DNA of 19,597 nucleotides from Clostridia bacterium (lineage in GTDB: Bacteria; Bacillota; Clostridia; Christensenellales; Aristaeellaceae), in the NCBI GenBank assembly GCA_024404275.1, contig JAKSQG010000017.1, forward strand, positions 1 to 19,597, given 5' to 3'. The number at the start of each line of letters is the position of its first letter. The stretch's first letter is position 1. The notes under the pieces are model-generated. The model saw only the letters and a list, made by a program, of their open reading frames with translations, had not been told where the DNA came from and did not search any database. Position numbers and translations under genes: made by a program. Shown here in pieces: positions 14,507 to 19,597 of this stretch.

Positions 14507-15429
14507 TTGGTCAGTTCTTCACGGAACACCCGTCCGACGGAACCCAGCATATGCAGGCACTCGGGCCACAGTGCTTCCGGCGCACGGTTGATGTACCGCG
14601 GTGCTTCAAAGTTCAGATCACCCTTGTACCCGATCTCCTTCAATGCTTTCAGGAAGCCGTCCCAATCAACGGAACCCGTATAGGGTATCATGTGGTCGTC
14701 CAGATGACCGGCGTTATCCTGGATATGCAGTGCCTTGATACGGCTGCCCATGATCTTGACCGCACGGTACAGGTTCTGCCTTGCCAGATGGGCATGACCG
14801 GTATCGAAGCAGAAACCGAACAGTTCCTCCCCCGCCAGAGCATTCAGCTCATCCACATACGCCGCCGCCTCATAAAAATCACTGCAGGCACCGGCAAAGC
14901 GCGTGCCTTCATCGCCCCGGCCGAACATGTTTTCCAGCAGGATCGTGACGCCGTACTGCTTCGCCGTGGGAATCATGGCGGTGTACATGGCAATGTTCAG
15001 CGCATGCTCTTTTTCGGGATCGAAGCGCTCGGGATTCTTTGCCGCAAAACCGGGATGGATGATGCAGTGATCGCAATCCATAAAGGCTGTCAGGGCAATG
15101 GATTTGAGCATGATGGGCGCCATGCGGGCATTGAGTTCCTCATCCCCGTACCAGTACATGGGGAAGGGCGCGTGTACCTGTGAGATTTTGACGCCCGTCT
15201 GCCGGGCCGCCTCACGGTAAGGGAGCATCAATTCCTGTATTTCTTCAAGGGAACCATCCATCACATTGGGCTTGTGTCCGAGCACATCGGTATTCGGGAA
15301 GAACAATCCTCCAAGACCAAACTGAATGGCTTCGATGCCGTTATCCGCCAGCATCCGGAAAGCTTTCAGCGGATCGTACTTTTTGAGAACGTTGCCGGGA
15401 TGCAGAGAGATCAGCATGGGATGTTCCAT
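14503..15429 (-). CDS. Sugar phosphate isomerase/epimerase-like TIM-barrel protein
   Basis: This 308-residue protein has the xylose isomerase-like/AP endonuclease family 2 TIM-barrel pattern. Candidate metal ligands occur in order: Glu166 (TILLENMFG), Asp209 and His212 (CFDTGHAH), His235 (KALHIQDN), and Glu275 (LNFEAP). Conserved early segments are GIEAIQFG (about 31-38) and VHAPFP (85-90). Members isomerise or epimerise sugars or sugar phosphates, and some cut DNA at abasic sites; the DxxGH and HxxDN pattern fits the sugar group better. No signal peptide is present. The ATG at 15429 follows AAGGAGG by 8 bases, and the gene begins 14 bases after ybaK, so they share a transcript. Its 3' end meets the terminator of the convergent DUF4003-type gene. 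Confidence 0.88.
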   Translation of the reverse strand: MEHPMLISLHPGNVLKKYDPLKAFRMLADNGIEAIQFGLGGLFFPNTDVLGHKPNVMDGSLEEIQELMLPYREAARQTGVKISQVHAPFPMYWYGDEELNARMAPIMLKSIALTAFMDCDHCIIHPGFAAKNPERFDPEKEHALNIAMYTAMIPTAKQYGVTILLENMFGRGDEGTRFAGACSDFYEAAAYVDELNALAGEELFGFCFDTGHAHLARQNLYRAVKIMGSRIKALHIQDNAGHLDDHMIPYTGSVDWDGFLKALKEIGYKGDLNFEAPRYINRAPEALWPECLHMLGSVGRVFREELTK

Positions 15430-15442
15430 TGTGTTTGCCTCC

Positions 15443-15919
15443 TTATTCTTCGGTCAGATCGGCATAAGTGCCGCCAATGAGATTGAGCAGGGTATCGGGT
15501 GCCAATTCCATTTGCAAACCGCGGCGCCCCGCGCTGACACAGATGGTATCAAACAGCTGCGCCGTCTCGTGGATGAAGGTCGGAAAAGCCTTTTTCATGC
15601 CCACGGGCGAGCAGCCGCCGTGGATATAGCCCGTCAGCCCCAGTAATTCTTTTTGGGGCAGCATGGCGATGCTTTTTTCGCCCGCCGCCTTCGCCGCTTT
15701 TTTCAGATGCAGGGTGCAGTTGACAGGCACCACAAAAACATAATACTTGCGTCCGGGGGCTTCAGTCACCAGGGTTTTGAACACTTGGTCTGCCTCCTGC
15801 CCCAGCAGCGCCGCCACCGCCTGTCCATCCGTGGCGTTTTCATCATAGACATGCATGGTATAGGGAACGCCTGCGGCATCAAGGATGCGCAGGGCGTTGG
15901 TTTTATCCTGTTTGCTCAC
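15443..15919 (-). CDS. ybaK: YbaK/EbsC-type aminoacyl-tRNA deacylase
   Basis: This 158-residue protein matches the YbaK/EbsC family of trans-editing deacylases, which remove wrongly attached amino acids (Cys from tRNA-Pro in the best known case). The visible hallmarks are VFKTLV (46-51, with the essential Lys48) and GGCSPVGMKK (101-110, the GGxSPxG loop). Length and spacing fit the family. I chose the GTG at 15919, which has AGAGG 5 bases upstream, over an in-frame codon at 15946 that lacks a site; the family N-terminus K-T-x-A-x-x-x-L-D follows directly (KTNALRILD). It acts in the cytosol. It heads an operon with the isomerase-like gene and is divergent from the glycosyltransferase gene. The functional link between the two operon members is not obvious. 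Confidence 0.92.
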   Translation of the reverse strand: MSKQDKTNALRILDAAGVPYTMHVYDENATDGQAVAALLGQEADQVFKTLVTEAPGRKYYVFVVPVNCTLHLKKAAKAAGEKSIAMLPQKELLGLTGYIHGGCSPVGMKKAFPTFIHETAQLFDTICVSAGRRGLQMELAPDTLLNLIGGTYADLTEE

Positions 15920-15974
15920 AATGGCCTCTTTTTTTTGCAAAAGCACAACCGTTTTTGCATTTTTTATCGTACTG

Positions 15975-15983
15975 ATTATAGCA
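15975..15983 (-). promoter_or_regulatory. Extended -10 promoter for ybaK
   Basis: TGC followed by TATAAT (15975-15980) on the minus strand is a strong extended -10 element. The -35 position, TTAATA 17 bases upstream, is weak. Confidence 0.6.
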
Positions 15984-16011
15984 CAAAAGGGCTTTGTTAT
16001 TAAAGCCTCCC

Positions 16012-16040
16012 TTGTGAAAAATAAAAAAAAATGATATGAT
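16012..16040 (+). promoter_or_regulatory. Promoter of the glycosyltransferase-lepA-topB run
   Basis: TTGTGA (16012-16017), 17 bases that are almost all A or T, then TATGAT (16035-16040) preceded by TGA (extended -10). The leader to the ATG at 16093 is about 46 bases. Confidence 0.7.
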
Positions 16041-16092
16041 TATATTGGATTGTTCCGCAATCCCATCAACAACAGAAAAAAGAGGTCACGAT

Positions 16093-17205
16093 ATGCTTCC
16101 TCAGGATATTGCCGTACTGATTCCCTCCCTTGAACCCGACGAGCGCCTTCCCCGCTACATCGATACGCTGACCGATGCGGGCTTTAAAACCATCATCGTC
16201 GTCAACGACGGCTCCTCCGCCGCCTATGATGCCGTGTTTGACAGCATCTCCGCCCGTGAAGGCTGCACCGTGCTGCGCCATGAGGTCAACCGCGGCAAGG
16301 GTCAAGCGCTGCGCACCGGCGTGGAGTATCTCTTGAATAAAACAAATTGCAAGGGCGTTATCACCGCCGACGCCGACGGTCAGCATACCGCCCCCGATAC
16401 CCTGCTGCTGGCGGAAGCCATGCAGGAGAATTCCCGGGAGCTGCTGCTGGGCAGCCGCGATTTCTCTCCGGCGAACACCAACATTCCCTCCCGCAGCCGC
16501 TTTGGCAACCGCACCACCTCGGCGGTGTTCAAGCTGCTTTACGGCTCCTATCTGCCCGATACGCAGACCGGTCTGCGCGGCTTTACCCGCAATGTGTTTG
16601 CCGATATGCTCAACATTGCCGGCGACCGCTTTGAATATGAAATGAATCAGCTGATCTATTGCTCCCGCCACAAGATCGGCTTCAAGATCATCCCCATCGA
16701 GACCATTTATCTCGAAGAGAATAAATCCTCCCATTTCCATCCCATCCGCGATTCCTGGCGCATTTACAAGCTGATGCTGGGCTCCTTCTTCCGCTTTGCG
16801 GCGGTCAGCATTCTGAGCTTTGTCATCGATTACGCTGTGCTGTCGCTGCTGTATTTCCTTATTTTCAAGGATACCGCGGATGTAAAGCTGCTGGGCATCA
16901 TCTTCAGCGCAAAGGCACTGTATGCGGCGCCCATCGCCCGCCTGTGTTCTTCCCCATTCAACTTCCTGATGAACAAAAGCTTTTCCTTCCAGGTCAAATC
17001 CTCCAAAGGAGCGGCGGGGCGCTATGCCGTGCTCGCCATCGTCTGCCTGATCGTGACCACGCTTTTGTTTGCCGTGCTGGATCACTTTGTGACCGGCGCC
17101 GCCTTCCTGCACCTGCTGCTCAAGTGCGTCATCGACGTGATCATGTATCTGCTCAACTACCGCATTCAGAGCAACTGGGTTTTCCGCTCTGACGACCGCG
17201 CCTGA
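16093..17205 (+). CDS. GT2 glycosyltransferase fused to a GtrA-like membrane domain
   Basis: This 370-residue protein joins two modules. Residues about 5-225 are a family 2 glycosyltransferase of the dolichyl-phosphate mannosyltransferase type: IAVLIPSLEP (6-15), VVNDGSS (36-42), NRGKGQALRTG (66-76), the metal-binding ADADGQH (92-98), and TQTGLRGF (157-164). Residues about 233-367 are a GtrA-like domain with about four membrane helices and the typical motifs RFAAVSILSFVIDY, PFNFLMNKSFSF and LLNYRIQSNWVF. Such proteins probably load a sugar onto a polyprenyl phosphate and help move it across the membrane for cell wall or surface glycan modification. The ATG at 16093 has AGAGG 7 bases upstream. 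lepA starts 14 bases after its stop, so they are cotranscribed. The sugar and acceptor are unknown. Confidence 0.92.
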   Translation: MLPQDIAVLIPSLEPDERLPRYIDTLTDAGFKTIIVVNDGSSAAYDAVFDSISAREGCTVLRHEVNRGKGQALRTGVEYLLNKTNCKGVITADADGQHTAPDTLLLAEAMQENSRELLLGSRDFSPANTNIPSRSRFGNRTTSAVFKLLYGSYLPDTQTGLRGFTRNVFADMLNIAGDRFEYEMNQLIYCSRHKIGFKIIPIETIYLEENKSSHFHPIRDSWRIYKLMLGSFFRFAAVSILSFVIDYAVLSLLYFLIFKDTADVKLLGIIFSAKALYAAPIARLCSSPFNFLMNKSFSFQVKSSKGAAGRYAVLAIVCLIVTTLLFAVLDHFVTGAAFLHLLLKCVIDVIMYLLNYRIQSNWVFRSDDRA

Positions 17206-17219
17206 AACGGAGGACGCCC

Positions 17220-19028
17220 ATGAGTGACAACCGTCTTTCCCTGATCCGCAATTTTTGCATCATTGCGCACATCGACCATGGCAAATCCACACTGGCAGAC
17301 CGCATTCTGGAACTGACCGGCGTGTTTGAGAAGCGCGAAATGGTGGAGCAGATCCTTGACTCCATGGAGTTGGAGCGTGAGCGCGGCATCACCATTAAAA
17401 GCAAAGCCGTGCGCATGCACTACAAAGCCCATGACGGCAAGACCTACGAGCTGAACCTCATTGACACCCCCGGTCACGTTGACTTTACCTACGAGGTCTC
17501 CCGCGCGCTGGCTGCCTGTGAAGGCGCGCTGCTGGTGGTCGATGCCACGCAGGGCATTGAGGCCCAGACACTGGCCAATGTATACATGGCGCTGGAGCAT
17601 AACCTGGAAACGGTGCCCGTCATCAACAAGATCGACCTGCCCTCCGCAGAGCCTGAGGTCGTGCGCAAGGAAATTGAAGAGGTCATCGGTCTGGATGCCT
17701 CCGACGCGCCGCTGACCAGCGCCAAACAGGGCATTGGCATTGAGGATGTACTGGAGGCGGTGGTCACCCGCATGCCCCCGCCCGAAGGCGACGCCACCAA
17801 ACCGCTGCAGGCGCTGGTGTTTGACGCCAAATACGATAACTACCGCGGCGCCATCTGCTATGTGCGTATCAAGGAAGGCCGCATCTACCCCGGCATGCGC
17901 ATGCGCATGATGCAGACAGGCGCTGAGTTTGACGTGGTCGAGGTCGGTCATCTGAGCCCCGGCTGTGAGGCTGCCCCCGAACTGCTGGCGGGTGAGGTCG
18001 GCTATGTGGCCGCTTCCATCAAGGACCTGGCCGATACCCGTGTGGGCGATACCATCACCAATGCCGACGCCCCCGCCGCGGAACCGCTGCCCGGCTACCG
18101 CCATGTTACCCCCATGGTGTACTGCGGTATCTATCCCGCCGACGGCGCTGATTACGAAAACCTGAAGGATGCCTTGGAAAAGCTGCGCATGAACGATGCC
18201 TCCCTGGCGTATGAGCCGGAGACCAGCGTGGCGCTGGGCTATGGCTTCCGCTGCGGCTTCCTGGGTCTTTTGCACATGGAGATCATCCAGATGCGTCTGG
18301 AGCGTGAGTTTGACCTGGACCTGGTCACCACCGCTCCCAGCGTTATCTATGAAGTGCACAAGACCAACGGGGAGACCGTCACCATCGACAACCCCACCAA
18401 CCTGCCGCCCATCACGGAGATTGCCTCCATGAGCGAGCCCTACGTGCTGGTGACCATCCACACCCCGCAGGAATATGTGGGTACGCTGATGGATTTGTGC
18501 CAGGATAAACGCGGCACCTTCAAGGATATGCAGTTTGAGGGCAGCCGTGTGCGACTGACCTATGATATTCCCCTGAACGAAGTGATCTTTGACTTCTTCG
18601 ATCCGCTCAAGAGCCGCAGCCGCGGTTATGCCTCCATGGAATACGAGCTCAAGGGCTATATCGAAAGCGATCTGGTCAAGCTGGACTTTTTGCTCAACGG
18701 CGATATCTGCGACGCCTTTACCATGATCGTACACCGCGAGCGTGCCTATGCCCGCGGGCGCAGCATTGCCGAAAAGCTGAGCGAAGTCATTCCGCGTCAG
18801 CAGTTTGATATTCCCATTCAGGCGGCCATCGGCGGCAAGGTCATTGCCCGTGAGACCGTCAAGGCTGTGCGCAAGGACGTTCTGGCCAAGTGCTACGGCG
18901 GCGATATCACCCGTAAGAAGAAGCTGCTGGAAAAGCAGAAGGAAGGTAAAAAGCGCATGCGTCAGTTTGGTACCGTGCAGGTGCCCAGCGAAGCCTTCAT
19001 GAAAGTGCTCAAGATGGGCGAAGACTGA
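17220..19028 (+). CDS. lepA: Elongation factor 4 (LepA), ribosomal back-translocase GTPase
   Basis: This complete 602-residue protein is of normal length for LepA. It carries the GTPase motifs AHIDHGKST (16-24), RGITIK in switch I, DTPGH (82-86) and NKID (136-139), and ends with the LepA-specific C-terminal region (GGDITRKKKLLEKQKEGKKRM and QFGTVQVPSEAF blocks). LepA binds the ribosome, favours back-translocation of stalled complexes, and matters for fidelity under stress and for 30S assembly. It is in the cytosol or at the membrane. The ATG at 17220 has GGAGG 6 bases upstream. It is the middle gene of a run between the glycosyltransferase and topB. The GC-rich, regular codon use creates a long antisense open frame that is not a gene. 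Confidence 0.98.
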   Translation: MSDNRLSLIRNFCIIAHIDHGKSTLADRILELTGVFEKREMVEQILDSMELERERGITIKSKAVRMHYKAHDGKTYELNLIDTPGHVDFTYEVSRALAACEGALLVVDATQGIEAQTLANVYMALEHNLETVPVINKIDLPSAEPEVVRKEIEEVIGLDASDAPLTSAKQGIGIEDVLEAVVTRMPPPEGDATKPLQALVFDAKYDNYRGAICYVRIKEGRIYPGMRMRMMQTGAEFDVVEVGHLSPGCEAAPELLAGEVGYVAASIKDLADTRVGDTITNADAPAAEPLPGYRHVTPMVYCGIYPADGADYENLKDALEKLRMNDASLAYEPETSVALGYGFRCGFLGLLHMEIIQMRLEREFDLDLVTTAPSVIYEVHKTNGETVTIDNPTNLPPITEIASMSEPYVLVTIHTPQEYVGTLMDLCQDKRGTFKDMQFEGSRVRLTYDIPLNEVIFDFFDPLKSRSRGYASMEYELKGYIESDLVKLDFLLNGDICDAFTMIVHRERAYARGRSIAEKLSEVIPRQQFDIPIQAAIGGKVIARETVKAVRKDVLAKCYGGDITRKKKLLEKQKEGKKRMRQFGTVQVPSEAFMKVLKMGED

Positions 19029-19046
19029 CGCCCCGGAGAATAAAAA

Positions 19047-19597
19047 ATGATCGTAGTGGTTGCGGAAAAGCCAAGTGTCGGGCGTGATATCGCCCGTGTG
19101 CTCGGCTGCAAAACGCAGGGAGACGGATGCCTGACCGGGGACAATTATACGGTCACCTGGGCGGTGGGGCATCTTGTCACGCTGTGTGAGCCCGATGAAA
19201 TCGACGAAAAATACAAAAAATGGCGCATGGCGGAATTGCCCATTCTGCCGGAGAATTTGCCTACAAAGGTGATCCCAAAGACAAAAAAACAGTTTTCGGT
19301 CATCAAAAAGCTGATCAATGCCAAGGATACCGAACGCGTCATCTGCGCCACGGACGCGGGACGCGAGGGCGAACTGATCTTTCATTACATCTATGACAAA
19401 GCCGGCTGCACCAAGCCCATCGACCGGTTGTGGATCTCCTCCATGACGGACGAGGCCATCCGCGAAGGATTTGACAGCATCCGCCCCGACAGCGACTATG
19501 AGGGACTGCGGCAGAGCGCCGTCTGCCGCTCGGAAGCGGACTGGCTGGTAGGCATGAACGCCAGCCGTGCTTTCACGCTGCGCTACAACGTGCTGCT
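19047..19597 (+). CDS. topB: DNA topoisomerase III (type IA), N-terminal part
   Basis: The first 183 codons of a type IA topoisomerase are present and the gene runs off the right edge. The Toprim domain is clear: VVAEKPSVGRDIA at the start (Glu7 is the first catalytic acid), WAVGHLVTL (about 33-41), KVIPKTKKQFSVIKKL, and ICATDAGREGELIFHYI, the second acidic motif. The last stretch, WISSMTDEAIREGF and SEADWLVGMNASRAFTL, matches the start of the central core of TopB. The nucleophilic tyrosine lies beyond the window. The enzyme relaxes negative supercoils and separates linked DNA. The ATG at 19047 follows GGAGAA by about 6 bases and lies 18 bases after the lepA stop, suggesting cotranscription. 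TopB is favoured over TopA from the AEKPSVGR start. Confidence 0.93.
   Translation, partial: MIVVVAEKPSVGRDIARVLGCKTQGDGCLTGDNYTVTWAVGHLVTLCEPDEIDEKYKKWRMAELPILPENLPTKVIPKTKKQFSVIKKLINAKDTERVICATDAGREGELIFHYIYDKAGCTKPIDRLWISSMTDEAIREGFDSIRPDSDYEGLRQSAVCRSEADWLVGMNASRAFTLRYNVL

Noticed and set aside
19330..19380. Toprim motif of TopB reads D-A-G-R-E-G-E in place of D-x-D-R-E-G
   Set aside because: A glycine at this position is, as far as I recall, usual in TopB relatives from Firmicutes, so it is not evidence of an inactive enzyme.
17166..19385. A 739-codon open frame on the minus strand across lepA
   Set aside because: It is the antisense of lepA and topB, which are unmistakable. Codon bias of these genes leaves the opposite frame open; no family motif or ribosome site was seen.

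Overview
The window looks like chromosomal DNA of a fermentative, gut-type Firmicute of the class Clostridia. The grounds are a G+C content in the mid-fifties by eye, strong AGGAGG-type ribosome binding sites, short Lys-led signal peptides ending in A-x-A, a DUF4003-type protein, a TopB with a Firmicutes-style Toprim motif, and compact operons with Rho-independent hairpins. The order (Christensenellales or Oscillospirales) is a guess. No phage, transposon, CRISPR or integrase genes were found.

Layout. (1) 1-1369, minus: a STAND/NB-ARC-type NTPase that runs off the left edge, split by one in-frame TAG codon. (2) 1484-3196, minus: two genes for secreted proteins, one with a duplicated domain of unknown function and one with a zinc-ribbon-like N-terminus and an apparent ATC start. 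(3) 3343-3488, minus: a very compact tRNA-Arg(CCG) unit with consensus promoter, encoded CCA and an abutting terminator. (4) 3537-6281, minus: a three-gene operon of two esterase-fold hydrolases and an ATP-grasp ligase, the best candidate here for an undescribed small pathway. (5) 6440-6931, minus: an exported split-barrel (PNPOx-like) protein with a perfect consensus promoter. (6) 7051-11870, minus: an ABC importer operon (binding protein, ATPase, fused double permease) ending in a glycerophosphodiester phosphodiesterase. (7) 11871-12085: a divergent control region with overlapping promoters and a perfect 20-bp palindrome. (8) 12086-14458, plus: a GH109-like Gfo/Idh/MocA enzyme and a DUF4003-type protein. 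(9) 14503-15919, minus: ybaK-type deacylase and a sugar-phosphate isomerase-like TIM barrel. (10) 16093-19597, plus: a GT2-GtrA glycosyltransferase, lepA and the start of topB.

How they fit. The importer and GDPD form a self-contained scavenging module, probably for a phosphorylated or phosphodiester compound, with a regulator binding site at its promoter. The GH109-like gene is read divergently from the same control region and may share regulation. The two-hydrolase/ATP-grasp operon suggests making or trimming an amide- or peptide-like small molecule. The right-hand block is housekeeping (translation factor, topoisomerase). Functions are inferred from motifs and gene order only; no database search was run.
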